In this document: piece after piece, positions 24,730-36,739 of the stretch
Layout of the letters: each line of letters starts with the position of its first letter
Numbering within the stretch: position 1 is the stretch's first letter
DNA from: Escarpia spicata
Taxonomy: Eukaryota; Annelida; Polychaeta; Sabellida; Siboglinidae
Direction of reading: 5' to 3'
DNA: 64,000 bases
Assembly: GCA_963995525.1 (NCBI GenBank)
Contig: OZ023205.1
Span: 63,623,344-63,687,343, forward strand
Program-made: the position numbers and the translations under genes
The notes under the pieces: model-generated
The model's input: the letters and a program-made list of their open reading frames with translations, nothing else
The model's database searches: none
Told to the model about the DNA's origin: nothing

Positions 24730-27267
24730 TCAAATCGGGTACCGCCAATTTTTTTATTTATTAATACTTACACTCGATTATGTGACAGGTTCTGCTCTCA
24801 TCTGCATTTTCGGCAACTTGTTCATCACTTTCCTTCTATCAACATCTTCGCTGGACTCACACCTGTGACTGTGTGTGGTGTGGTCCGGTACTGGAACAGG
24901 AAATTATGCAGTTCTCTCTTCCAGTCCTTCTTCTCTGCCTTTACAATATTGAAGGCCTTCATCAGAGTAGAGTTAAAGCGTTCTTCTTCCCCATTGGTTT
25001 ATGTCCAGTACGGGACGCCTTTCGAATGCAGTATCTCTAGATACTCGAGAAATCTTTCAAATTTTGCAGCAACAAACTGTGGTCCGTTGTCACTCCTCAC
25101 GTTGAATGGCAGACGATGTGTGCCGAACAAGGTCTCCAAGCACAATGTTCTGCGCATTCGTGTTGCGCATCCATACTACTTCTGGCCACCTGACGAAATA
25201 GTCGACGACCACCAGAAGACTTTCTCCGTTTGGCAGTGGTCCACAGAGATCAATTGCGATGTCATCCTATGGACCCTTTGGAAGTGGTGTCGACCTTATT
25301 GGTCCGGGACGTTGTCGGCCACCCACCAATTGGCATGGATAGCAGCCCTTGACAAGAGCTTCAACGTCCATGTCCATTCTCGGCCACCACACTTTCTCCC
25401 TCAACCTGGCCTTAGTGATCACAATGCCTTGGTGTCCCACATGAACCAGGACCAAGGCTCGTCTTTGCAACGTCTTTAGGATCACGATGCGACGTCCTCT
25501 CATCACAATCTGTCTCACAACCCACAACCCACAACTCATCTCGCAAAGCCTCGAACACTGTATGCTGAAGGTCAGTCCAGTTGTCTTATTGGACTCCACG
25601 TCGTATTTATGATAACAACGGATCTTCGGGCGACTCGCGTTCGATTTGCGCTGCCGTCATAGTTGCTAGGACAGAATCTACCACAACAGAGTAGGCGTAA
25701 TATTCTATACTGACACCAGATCGGTCTCGCTTCCTTCTATTGGCAGCCTACTCAGCCCAATTTCTTGCCTTTTTTGAAGGACATCTCCCAGACCAACTGG
25801 CTAAGCATGAGTCGCGAAGCGCATAGCCTGTAGTAGGCCTTGGTCTGTGCTTCTGTGAGTCGTCTCTTCACCTCATCGAACGCCTTTTCTTCTTCCTTGG
25901 TCCATTTCCACTTCACTTTGTCATATGTCAGCTCCCACAGCGGCTGTGTGATCGTAGCAAAGTCTGGAATAAACTTGGAGCTGAACAGTGCTGAACCGAG
26001 AATGCTTCTTACTTCAGCTGCTGTCATTGCCTTTATCTTATCATCCGTTACCTGCAGATCTTTGCTGACCTGGTATGACCCATGAAGTTGACCGTATCAA
26101 CTCTGAAGTCCAGTTTTTTAAGGCAAAGTTGAACGTCAGACCGTTTTCTGCAAACTTCTTCACAACCCCCAGCAATCGCTCATTATGCTGATCATCATCG
26201 GCACCTCCAGCGATCAGGTCACCGTGGATGTTGAACGCTCCAGGACAGTCCTGCATCACCTGTCTGATTATGTAGTTACATTTCTCAGAGGCCATGTTCA
26301 CTCTGAGTACTAGGCGTTTGTATCTGTAGAGACCATTCGGTGCCTCGAATATGGTGATATCCCGGGAGTCTTGATGTAACTCCACCTGGTGGAACACCAT
26401 GTTCAAGTCAAGCTTTGTGAACATTTTCATTTCCCCCATTTCTTGCACTGTCTCTTCTACTGTAGGGATGGGTTGGCGCTCATTTATTATGGCCCTGTTC
26501 GCTTCTCGCACATCCAGGCACACCCGGACATCTCCGTTCGCCTTCTCCACAGTGACTAGGGGATTCACCCACTGTGTAGGACCATAAACTTTTTCAATGA
26601 CATCCAAGTCTTGCAACTCTGTCAGCTTTCACTATAATTTCTCCCTTCTACTGAACGGTATTCTTCTGATTGGCTGGACCACTGGCGTCACACTCTCAGC
26701 TATGTCCAGCTTGAGTTGATAATTGTAGAGTTTGCCGAGACCATTGAACACTTGTGGATACATGTCTTTCAGCTGCTCCTTGGATAGTCTGTCTGCTGAG
26801 TAAGTGTTTACTGTCAGGCCAACTCTGAGAATTTCGAGCTCCTCGGCAGTCTCCCTTCCCAATTGAGCGGCATGGTCGCCTCTGACCACCAGCAATCGTG
26901 CTGCATCGAATTCTCCAGCTCCTGGAACTGACATGCGTACTTCACAGCTGCTCATCACCTCCAAAGGACTCTGTCAGGCGTATCCGTAAACTTTACTACT
27001 ACAGCTGTTCAATTTCAAGTCTGGCGTCATGCGGAATCCGGCTTCCGGGATTATGTTGCAGCTAGAACCATAATTTACAATCATGTCCCCACACTTCCCT
27101 TCGATGTTGATTGGCATTGCAGGCGCACTGGGACTCACAGAGTACGCATAGAACTTATCACGTTCCTTTACTTTATTATCTCTTTCCTCAATGGCTCTGA
27201 TGTTTTGTTTCCCACGTCTTCGTCCTCTCCACCTGCTTCCACGACCATCGCTGGGGCTTATCGGCAT
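24730..27267 (-). pseudogene. Gypsy pol (protease, RT, RNase H, integrase), decayed
   Basis: The protease site reads VNYGSSCNII, so the catalytic Asp-Ser-Gly triad is lost. RT shows QWVNPLVTVEKANGDVRVCL, FTKLDLNMVFHQVEL and, at the active-site box, NIHGDLIAGG, where an Asp is replaced by Gly. RNase H-side text SKFIPDFATITQPLWEL follows. The integrase zinc region reads GHQGIVITKARLREKVWWPR with the CYPCQ cysteines; the core gives IAIDLCGPLPNG and, further on, DWKRELHNFLFQYRTTPH. The frame is lost near 24730 where inserted sequence begins. Confidence 0.75.
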
Positions 27268-27990
27268 TTGCGGCGCCGGCCTGTTGACGCTTTGTGTGAC
27301 AGCAAACAGGAAAATGTCCTATTTTCCCACACTTCTCACATGCGTGATTTTTCGACTTCCTGCAGTCTTTTCCCATGTGTCCAGTGGAATTTGTTAGTTG
27401 TGATACTACAGGACTGTCCGGTGTAGACGGCGTTTGCTTCCTCCCTGGCACTAACGGCCGCCAAAAGCAAAGCGTCCTGTTCATCAAAAATATTCTCGAC
27501 TTCCTGAAGTTTAGCAAGAGTGAAATCTTCCTGTTCGATAGAGTTTACTCTTCAACGCCTTGTCACGCTTAAAATACAGGACCCGATCTCTGATCTGGTT
27601 GTCTTTTTCATCTCCATATTCACAATGTTTGACCTTTATTTTCAATCTGACAATGAAATTGTTTATAGTTTCACATCCTTGCGGTGCAGTAGCTAGGAAG
27701 ATTTGTCGCTCCTTGTGTACAGTTTTCGTCAGTTCAAAGTATTTGTCCAGTGCATCTAGGCATCTGTCATAGTCATCGGCGTTCCCGGTGTCAGGCAGGG
27801 TCTGATACAGCTTCAGCAGCTGCTGTCCCCCATATGCTCTCTTCTGGGTATTATCTGTCACACCAGATGCGATGACATAGATCCCGAAGGACGACTTCCA
27901 GTTTTGTCACTTATTCGCCAGTCCAGAAATATTAGTTGTATTAAATTCGAACACAGGAACACCCGTCATTCCACTTATTACAGCTGCCAT
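27188..27990 (-). pseudogene. Gypsy gag, decayed
   Basis: Frame opens MAAVISGMTGVPVFEF at 27990. A TGA follows in the segment just before NWKSSFGIYVIASGV, then ORF 27861-27511 continues with TDNTQKRAYG. A further frame carries two retroviral-type zinc knuckles (STGHMGKDC, then CEKCGKIGHFPVCC, a C-x2-C-x4-H-x4-C array). The knuckles bind RNA in the capsid particle. At least one stop and one frameshift break it. Confidence 0.7.
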
Positions 27991-28003
27991 GCTGACTCAG
28001 AAC

Positions 28004-28353
28004 TGCGTAACAAGATAACGTCAATATGGCGATGCCCGGATGCGGCGATGGCGTGTCAAATTCACCAACGGCAATGATTTCCCCTCGCCGTGTGTAACTA
28101 CTTACGGCTGCTTGGAACGTCAGTTCAAACTGTCATCGACGTGTATGTTTGGTAATACCTTTTAGCACATGTCCATATCGGTTTTGGTCATCAAAATGTG
28201 ATGTTGCGTGGGGTTATAATACGCAGGAACGACAAACGGCAACTTCTAGTTAACACATGTATTCACCAGCATACTACAAAACAATAACCCGGCTACAAAT
28301 AGACGTAAAAGTCAGCACGTTAAACGGATAGCCGGAAAGGGAAATACACTGTA
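28004..28353 (-). repeat. 5' LTR of the Gypsy element
   Basis: Partner of 19973-20346. In element direction it ends TTGTTACGCA, 13 bases before the gag ATG at 27990, so any primer-binding site must be very short or decayed. Confidence 0.7.
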
Positions 28354-30613
28354 AGCTGTATCACAACAAAATTGCCCACTACTAGCTTATACGGGTGTAA
28401 CAATACCCCAGTCAGCACGCCACCCTCGGCCCGAGGGCGGATCTGAGCGGCTGGGTAGCGGCACTCGTCGGCACACGACAGCCGCCTGCCAGCCGCTCCC
28501 TAGCCGCCGTTGACCCAGTGACAGAGTCCGTTAGTCATTTATCAGCAGTCGGGCCTGCCTCGGCTAGAGCACTGGGGTTGTGACATTTGACACTACGGTG
28601 TACCGCCATTTTTGAACAAAGCCCAGACTGACAGTTAGAGGAAACAGTAAAAGCAGAGCTCCGGGGGGAAAGGTACGTTTTTAGACATTCTGTTGTAAAT
28701 CTTTGTATATTTCTAGATTATTCAAATATATTAATTTCGGCATGACTTTATAAACACACCTTTGATTGTGTGGAAACTTGTTATTTATGCGTAAAACATG
28801 AAATAGAATGTGGGGCAGAATAACCTGATGTCATGATTGTGGCCGCCCTATATAGGCTATGGATGACGATGATATGATGAAGATGAACGGATCTCAACAA
28901 CAACAAATGCTGTCAGTGTGTTGCGTGTACGTGTTTGTTAGTGTGACAGGGTAAATGTGTGAAAGATGAAGTGCTTACACTAGACGCCTTCTGTCAGTTT
29001 ATGGCCCATACAATTTCTGCCATTGATGTCACTTTACCTTAGGGCTATTTAAAACAGTTCCAGGTTTCTCATCAGAACTTTATTAACATGTAAATGAGGA
29101 GTGCGATTTATGGTAAATGTGTCAGTTGATCCTGATGGCGGTACTAACAACTATCAAAGCAACTCATCGTCAACAATTAACAACTTAAAAGTCTTAAGAT
29201 GTCTACTGAATGTATTTCTTACAAGTAGGCACATTCCTTTGGTTTAGCGTGAAATATAGTTTTCTCTTTTTGCGCAGAATTATTGCATGCATATTTAATC
29301 AAAGGATAATTATATGTCAAAATAAAGTTTTGTGGAAGCTATTTTAAAATGTTTGTGCTGATGAGAAACCGGGAATTTTTTTTTTTTAAGTCAAGTAAAA
29401 TTATTTTATGTTACCTTATTGTGAGACAAAATATGTTTAATATTTTACACATTTTATAGATACTATGCATTGTACAATGTGGTACCTTCATTGAAGAAAT
29501 TAAATATTTGTACGTTAATATTCCAGATGCTGTCAGAAAGAATGAAGTGGCAACATTGCCACTCACGTATACAACATCAGGAGAAAATTCGAAAGGATCC
29601 CAAGACTGCCTCTGACGGGAATGGTATTAGACAGCACCGGATGACAAATGCAGCTGGAAGTAGCAGAAAAGAGTTTATGGACATTAATAATTAAGCACCC
29701 TTTTTATAAAATATTTCGAGTTGTCATATGAATGTGTATCTAGTAATGTTCATTTTAACATTAGAGTTACAATGCATGATGATTACTATAGAAATGTTCA
29801 AGTTATAAGACCAATACACATAAGTGTATGTGTATAATTTGGTCTTATTACTTGAAAACACACACAATACACACATTTAGTAAAATTGTGCACAGTCCGC
29901 ATATGAGCGGCTTACCATCGGCAGAGTATCGGTGTCCGACTATGAGTCGCCCTCGGCCCGAAGGCGAGCCGCCGGACAAAAAATCCCTCGGCCCGCAGGC
30001 GGATGCCGACAGCGGGCTGATGACTTTGCCGCTGTCGGCCCGCTGTCGGCCCGCTGTCGGCCCGCTGTCGGCCCGCTGTAGTTGTGCTATCTAGGGTACA
30101 TCGAACTATCGATGCATCGCTATCAGTAGTCGATATTGCGATGCAACAGTATCGATAGTAAATTTAACTATTGGGCAAGCGGTAGAACAACTTATCGGAC
30201 CCATTTAAATGCCCCCCCCCTTCCATCTACACACACCCAGATCTATATCTCCCCGTCCCAACGAGGACTGTCGTATAGTTGCAAAGTGGTGCAGTAAGCA
30301 TGATTCCAATGTCAAACAAGGTCACCGTCAACTGATCAATGTTTCGAAATTGTGCGTTTCCGCAAACGTCTTGTATTAAATGGTCGAATATCTACTTTGC
30401 TTAATTAGAAGAAGGCCAAGTCATATATTCTTGGAAAGCTTTTTTTTCTCCATCAAAATCAGGTATGACATGGAGGTGCTATCTGATCTGGTACGAGTGG
30501 AGGTTATGTCCAAAAAGGTCACCGTGAAATGATGAATATTCGATTTTTTTGGCAATACCGAGAAAGTAATAAAGTTACAATGACCCTATAACTCTTTTAT
30601 TTATATGTACTAA
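28354..30613. other. GC-rich palindromic motifs flanking AT-rich DNA, no gene
   Basis: A GC-rich block near 28420-28570 contains CCCTCGGCCCGAGGGCGG. Another at 29940-30080 contains CCCTCGGCCCGAAGGCG and CCCTCGGCCCGCAGGCGG and ends in a short tandem CGGCCCGCTGT (about four copies, 30038-30080). The 1.4 kb between is AT-rich with only short frames. The arrangement hints at the ends of a non-coding transposon, but no inverted repeat was confirmed. From 30080 to 30600 nothing is recognised. Confidence 0.4.
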
Positions 30614-32070
30614 TCATATACTCTGTGAAAGAATAATTTCTACAAAACCGTCCTTGCCATGTTTCAATAGTTCGGCCGATACTTCATCAAGGCCCGCTGC
30701 CTTGTTGTTCTTGAAGCTATCGATGGCTTTGGAGACGTCTGCCCTGGTGATGTCATTGGTGGTGACATCGACCTCTTTTTTATTTGGTTCCTGTTCGAAG
30801 TTGAAGAGTGAGGTAGGTGTTGGTTGATTTAGTATTTCTCGGAAGTGTTCAATCCGCCTCGTGGCATATTCTTCGCTTGTTAAAAGCACTCTGCCATCTT
30901 TGTCTTTTATTGGTATGTTGGAATTGTTTTCGCGCTAGTTAGCTCTCTCACAATCCTATACAGCGTTTTCGAGTCATTCCGTTCTGCTGCTGTTTGTGCT
31001 TCTTTACCTTTCTCTTCTAACCATTTCCTTTTATCTGTCCTACAGCTCCTTGTCCAGTTTCCTGTATTCCTCATCTGATGATCTCCATTGTTGGAGGTTT
31101 CTAGCTGCTTGATCTCTTCTGATCTTCATATCCTTCCTTTTATCAATCAGTTTCCACGAGTCTTCAGTAATTCACTGTTCTCTGTTGGACCCTCTCCTCC
31201 TACTTAACATTACATTCGCGCTCTCCTTTACGGCTTGAAGGAATAACTGCCATTGCTCTTCTAAGTCGGTTGAGTGTTGTAGCTTTTGGAATCTGTTCTT
31301 AGTTTCCTCGTAGAATTGTTTTGATATGTCTGTGTTCTTTAAGTTATCTGTCGCATATGGCTTGACCGTCTTCACCGTCTTGACTCTCTTTAAGTTCAAG
31401 CGGATCTCACCAATCACAAGGTTGTGGTCAGAGCCAACATCTCTGCCCCTCTATAAGTTCGGACGTCCTGTAGGGATGTACGCCATCTACTACTAATGCT
31501 GATGTAATCAATCTCATTCGATGTATTGCCATCTGGTGAGATCCAGGTTTTCTTGTGAATGCGTTTATGTTTAAAGAAGGTGTTGCCAATGCTGATACCA
31601 CTGGCGGTGGTGGTGATCTTCATTTCCGGAGTAGAGTACAGTTTTATCTCCGCTGTTGAAGCGTCCCTGTCCTGTCCATCTCATCTCGCTTACGCCTATA
31701 ATAGCTAGGTGGTAAGCCTTCATTTCCTTCAGCATCTGCTCCATCCGCCCGCTCTGAAAGAGCGTTCGAACGTTCCATGTGCCTACTCTGGTGTTAGTTT
31801 TGGCGTTAAAGATATGGCTAATCGGGGGTCGAGCTTCCTGACGGCTTTCACTCAAACCTGTGATAGATACATCTGTAGGTGTAGATACATCTGTAGATGC
31901 AGATGCATCCACATTTATGGATGTGCCTTCTCTTCTTCCCCTTGAAAGTGTACCGGAATGGCTTCTTCTCGTCGTTTCTGTAGTAGGGTTTGTTTTACGG
32001 GGTAGGGTTACTGGCCCTACGCCCAACCCTCCTCCTTTTTCAACCTGGCTTGGGACAGGCTATGACGGAG
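30614..32070 (-). mobile_element. RTE-like non-LTR element, endonuclease and linker, RT missing
   Basis: Minus strand: an N-terminal leader, then the endonuclease opening TRVGTWNVRTLFQSGRMEQM and IIGVSEMRWTGQGRF (31830-31680). After a deletion of perhaps 100 codons come SIGNTFFKHKRIHKKTWISP, NEIDYISISSRWRTSLQDV and a DVGSDHNLVIGEIRL block. The linker has EEQWQLFLQAVKE. The last recognisable text, KNNKAAGLDEVSAELLKHG near 30700-30650, is just before the RT palm, and the element stops at 30614. The endonuclease resembles the family often mislabelled craniofacial development protein 2-like. Confidence 0.8.
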
Positions 32071-32284
32071 TTCAACCCATGTTAAAAGATAGGGAAAAAA
32101 TTGCACTTTGCACCAGGGAGCACACAAATTCCAATCTGGCGCGGTGCAGTGCAAGAGTAAATTAGTTTTTTAAAAGGTCAAAGGTCAAGGTCAAGTTACC
32201 GTACACCTGTCCGATGACTTTTTGAGGTCTAGGTTCCAAATTAACCCCCGTTTTTTTAAACCTACTTTTTATCCCGACTTCCGG

Positions 32285-33343
32285 TTACGATGAACATATA
32301 TGAGAACTGGAGGAAGAACTTAGGGAAACCAGGTTGGTATGGGATGTGGTCGGGATCGGAAAAGTCAGAAGAAGAGAGGAATGCTTCACTACCTTACAAA
32401 GACGCCATCTACTATGCCATTCCACGGCGAACAGCGGCGAAGCAGGAGTAGGTTTTCTCATGAACAAGAGTAGGAGAACTTGTTCTATGCATAACAAACC
32501 GCTACCAACTGAAGATTGTAGAAGTATACGCACCAACAACATCATACTCAGAAGAAAACACAGGCAACTTCTACAACAACGTGGATGAGATCTTGGAAAA
32601 GCCAACCCACTACACGATAGTGATGGGAGACTTAAATACGCAAGTAGGGAAACAAACATTTTGGAAACGGCAACAGGCAAATTTGCGAGAAACGAAACAG
32701 AACACATCTTGGTAGAATGGGCAACATCAAGAAAGTACAAAATCATGAATACCATGTTCCAGAAGAAAGCAGGGAGGAAATGGACATGGAAAAGCCCAAA
32801 TGGAGAAACAAAGAACGAAATTGACTACATCCTGAGAAACAGGCCATATATGGTCACTGACGTAACTGTCACCAACCATGTCAACATCAGAAGTGACCAC
32901 AGAATGGTAATGACCAAGAGTAGATACCACAAAAATCGGAAGAAAAAAGATCGAATTTCAACTCGAACTGCGAAATCGATTCGAGACACTACAAGAACTA
33001 GAAGACATCGTCACCATCAGCGAAAACATCACTGAGATGACCTAACTAAGTGCGACAAGTGTAGCCAAAGCAATCAACAAGCACGTAATGACGAGAATAT
33101 CGTCACCGACACGAGCACTAATGAAGAAACGACGAGAAATGGTGGATAATGGCGACCGTAAAAAACAAATAGAGTACGTATAAATATGCAAGACAATCAA
33201 AAAGAAAGCAAAGGAGGACATCAGGAAGTACAATCAAGAGACCACACAAGAACCGATTATGTCATCAAAGAGCCTGAAGAAAGCAAGAACAACACTGACA
33301 GTGAACAGAATACCATAATTCACACCGAACCGAAAGAGGTATA
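32285..33343 (+). mobile_element. Second RTE-like element, 5' part, split by a DNA transposon
   Basis: Plus-strand endonuclease text includes TIVMGDLNTQVGKQ near 32610-32650 and MNTMFQKKAGRKWTWKSPNG, NEIDYILRNRPYMVTDV, NVNIRSDHRMVM-like residues to about 32925. A basic linker follows to 33343. The element continues at 36106 beyond an inserted inverted-repeat transposon. Frames are broken several times. Confidence 0.75.
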
Positions 33344-36104
33344 GTCCGGCAGCCAAAGGGCATTTTTTGACCTAACCCCTTTTTTTGCCTGATATCGTTT
33401 TTTCTTTGTTGATTATTTATCTCTGGCAGATATATAATGATATCCAGGTGGGTGTGGAGTTCTCATTCTTGGGCATTTAAAAAAAATGAAAAAATCCAAA
33501 ATGGCCGCCACAATCAACTTATTATCATATCTTTGCAACCAGACAAGATATACACATGACTAAAATGTTGTCTTATATGTTTCCAGACATGGGGAATTCA
33601 ATTCCACCATAACTGATATGAAAACAAATGGAAAGAAAACAAAATGGCGGCCATAAGTATGCTACAAATTGTTGCCGACGATGCGAAAAAGTATAAGAAT
33701 ATGAGAATATTTATTTTCCATGTGTAATCATATGAGGAGAATTACATAAGATCATCATTTCGTTAAATTCTGACCTTTCTAAGCACCAGTCCTCTTCATC
33801 TCCATCATATAGAAATTACATGCCACTCTCATTTGCGCAAAATGGTGTCCATGCCATGTCAGAGCTGTTGCAGCTGCACATGTTCATGGTACACGGTATT
33901 TCACTTCGACACGAGCAGTTGGGGCTAACGAGGTGTCGGGGGGGGGGGAGCACACTAGTTGAACTGAGCGCAGTAGTCCCTTCCTCCTGCGATCAACCGT
34001 AAGATGTAGGGTCTAGTACAGGTGGGTTTGGGTCCAAAGCATCAAGCCAAATTGCTACTTGCATATGGGCTCTGGCTACATTTTATTAGAACGCTTGTGG
34101 GTGGTCATGACCACAGCTTTGGTGCGGAAACCTTGCTTCTGCTTACTTTAGAAAACCACATTTATTGGCGTGCTTCCGTCATCGAATAACATCTTTGCTG
34201 AACATAGTAGGCCAACATGAAGTGTGTGGCATGATCCGCTACTTCCGAAAAAGGTGGTCCGCCTGTGTTTCTCAATAAGTTGAGAGAACGTTGGCCATGT
34301 CTTAGAATTTTCAGAGCTTCAACCTTGCCAACGCCAAAGTTTGACGCCACAGAATCACAACCTGTCAGACCGGGAGCAGCTAGTAGATCTGGGACGATGG
34401 AGTTGTGCTCTTCTGCAGCTGCGTTGCTATCTAGGACAATTGGTCCTTGAATTGCGAAACCATTAGAATTTTGCAGGATATTGCAAAGATGTCGGTGTCA
34501 TCTGCAACGACCAGGACGGTACCATCCTCTACACGTGGAACTTTTTGCACAATCAGGGTGTCTCCCTCCTCCTGCGTTGTAGCCATGTCTTGACGTTTGT
34601 TTACACAACCATTTCCGATTTCTACGGTAACCGGGTCTCTGCCAGTGACGACTAGTTTGTGCATTTTTGAAAGTCAGCCTTGTGCGAACCCAAATCCTCG
34701 ACGATGAGAGCAATCAGTTGATCTACTGTGTAGATCCTGCTTGCGCGTTTGTCCCTACCGCGTCGGGTTGCCTCCATAGTACTGCTCTCAACGTATCTGT
34801 CGAACACCATATAGCGTCAGCTTTCGCTAAGTAACTGTGTATGTAACTGCGGAACCGGACAAGGTAGTCGTGTATAGTGCCAGATGTTGGCCAAGGCACT
34901 ACCCACGAGGACATCGCACCCATCGAGGACGTTGCCTACACATCTTGTTCAGCCAGCCGTCTTGAATTTCCAACTTGAGCGCATTCTTGAGATTGGATTT
35001 CGTTTTGCCATCCCTCATATTTCCATTTTTTTATCGAACATAGATATAGGGATAGGTGATACTTCGTGGCCCATTAGCTTGGTTGTGTCAAGATCGCGTG
35101 CCCATGGCTTTTGCAAAGATGGTTTCCGTGTCAAACACTTTAGCATCTTCGATTTTAATGTGTTTCTTGGATAAAGCCATGGTGGTCACAATTGTTGGTT
35201 TTGAATCATGAAATCCACCAGGCCAACTGCATTCAAAAGACTCCATCTGTGTTTTTCCCAGCAATTTCGCCTTGTTGACATTGACCGAGGAGTGATTCAC
35301 AACTTGCCCAGTGACAATGTTCATCAGCCCAAGCTGTAAGCTGTATGGCCAGGCAAGCTGTAAGGCCTGGTTTTGAGAGTTTCCGGTTTCAGAGTTATTC
35401 CAATGATCCCACTCTGTCCATGACCATACCTCATGAAGACAGTTTCAATAGCCATGTCACTCCAAATGCCATTGAACAGACAAGCGTTGTGGTGCATCGT
35501 GTGTTGTCTGTTGGTGAATTGCGCACGTACGCCATCCGGTAAGCTTTCCATAGATCATAGATTGTAGAGTGTGAACTCGAAATATATCGTTTGTCGCAAT
35601 TTCGCAACCGTTTTCATTGCATTATTTACATTTAACAAATGAAATCACGGTACTGTGGAATTTCTTATGTCAGAAAACATGTAAAAAGACGTTTCGATCG
35701 TGTGTGTACGTTACCTGGTTGAAAATATGCGACAATTGGCATACTAGGCAACCATTTTAGACTGCCATTTTGTTTTCTTTACATTTTTCATATCAATTAT
35801 GGTGTAATCGAATTCTTCATGTCTGAAAACATATAAAACAACATTTTAATGATGTGTATATCTTGTCTGGTTGCAAACAACATTTTAATGATGTGTATAT
35901 CTTGTCTGGTTGCAAAGATATGATAATAGGTTGATTTTGGCGGTCAATTTGGATTTTTTTTTTCTTTTTCAAAATGCCCAAGGGTGAGATCTCCACACCC
36001 CTTGGATGTCATTATATACATGCTAGAGATGAATAATCAACAAAGAAAAAACTTTATCAGGCAAAAAGGGGTTACCCAACGCCCCCTCCCCCCGGCTGCT
36101 GGAC
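33344..36104 (-). mobile_element. DNA transposon with about 300-bp terminal inverted repeats and XPG-like gene
   Basis: Ends are inverted: GTCCGGCAGCC at 33344 and GGCTGCTGGAC at 36094-36104. The similarity continues inward for about 300 bases on each side, including TTGCAACCAGACAAGATATA at about 33533 against TATATCTTGTCTGGTTGCAA near 35860-35917 and GACATGGGGAATTCAATTCC against its complement-like partner near 35810. The right arm contains a 37-base tandem duplication (35840-35915). The interior encodes a broken nuclease-like protein on the minus strand. The whole is inserted in an RTE-like element. No target duplication could be confirmed. Confidence 0.75.
34162..35560 (-). pseudogene. XPG/FEN1-like nuclease gene of the TIR transposon, frameshifted
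   Basis: Consecutive minus-strand frames read: NGIWSDMAIETVFMRYGHGQ and GIIGITLKPETLKT (from 35551); IVTGQVVNHSSVNVNKAKLL, then SFECSWPGGFHDSKPTIV and KVFDTETIFAKAMG; QEEGDTLIVQKV with VLVVADDTDIFAI; and LTGCDSVASNFGVGKVEALK near 34385-34325. The pair EEGDT...VVADDTDIF plus GCDS...FGVGK..ALK mirrors the XPG-I acidic residues and the helix-hairpin segment (GxDY..GIGxxxA) of FEN1/XPG flap nucleases. Proteins of this type recur in invertebrate transposons, and XPG domains have been reported in Academ-type elements. Several frameshifts; not expressed as is. Confidence 0.6.
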
Positions 36105-36640
36105 TGATACCAGAGATAACACACCATGGATTAAAAGCAGGAGATGATACCATCTCGAAGATACTGGGAAAGTTGTACTAAATGCTTATCAAAAACACGA
36201 ATACCCACCGCATGGAAGAACGCAAAGATTATGATAATCTTCAAGAAGGGAAATAAGAAAGACTTAAGGAACTACAGACCGATATGTCTGTCAAACAAAA
36301 GACAAATTACCCACAAACATACTAACGAATCGGCTAGAGAAGACACCCGACGAAAATCAATCACGAGATGAAGCAGGATTCGGAAACACGTACTCAAAGA
36401 GAGACCACATGCACGTCGTAAACCAATTGATAGAGAAGTGCCGAGAATATAATATCCCGCTCTGCATCGCTTTCACCGACTACGAGAAGGCTTTCGACTC
36501 GGTGAAAACTCAAGTAATACTGACCTCCCTTCAAGAACAGGGGATAGAAGACATGTACATCGAACTACTAAAAGACATCTACACCAACAGGTTGGTGACA
36601 GTCCACTTACACAAAAAATCAAGCTGTTTACGGTAACACT
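36105..36640 (+). mobile_element. Second RTE-like element, 3' part
   Basis: Resumes with [20 protein letters not shown], then [20 protein letters not shown] and [11 protein letters not shown], and the palm motif A region IPLCIAFTDYEKAFDSVKTQ (36455-36510), breaking at about 36640 next to the 38-bp minisatellite. The linker-to-RT order matches the 5' part ending at 33343, so the 2.76 kb between is a later insertion. Confidence 0.75.
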
Positions 36641-36739
36641 CGAAAGCAAGTTCCGAAGACTGACCCGGGAAACCAGAGGTTTGAAGATAGACTAGAAGAT
36701 TCTATGGGGGCCACAGTTGTACGCTGTGGTGTACAGTAA

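Larger units (their letters stand above)
19973..28353 (-). mobile_element. Gypsy-type LTR retrotransposon with nested insertions
   Basis: A minus-strand element bounded by two diverged direct repeats (LTRs, about 350-374 bases) at 28353-28004 (5') and 20346-19973 (3'). Inside, in order: gag from 27990, two CCHC-type knuckles near 27380-27310, protease near 27080, reverse transcriptase 26616-26041, RNase H region near 26027-25752, integrase 25599 to about 24730, then an integrase C-terminal tail near 20600-20500 (VRARVEPAWMKDY). A polypurine tract (AAAACAAAAGGGAG) abuts the 3' LTR. The order PR-RT-RH-IN makes it Gypsy rather than Copia. A LINE (21170-23600) and an LTR-like block (about 23640-24720) interrupt the integrase. 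Many stops; not functional. Confidence 0.8.

Noticed and set aside
24727..25479. 250-codon plus-strand frame
   Set aside because: It is the shadow of the Gypsy integrase on the minus strand, whose motifs are recognisable there.
29355..29372. CTGATGAGAAAC resembling hammerhead core parts
   Set aside because: No stem II between CTGATGA and GAAA and no flanking complementary arms; likewise the complement-like copy near 29065.
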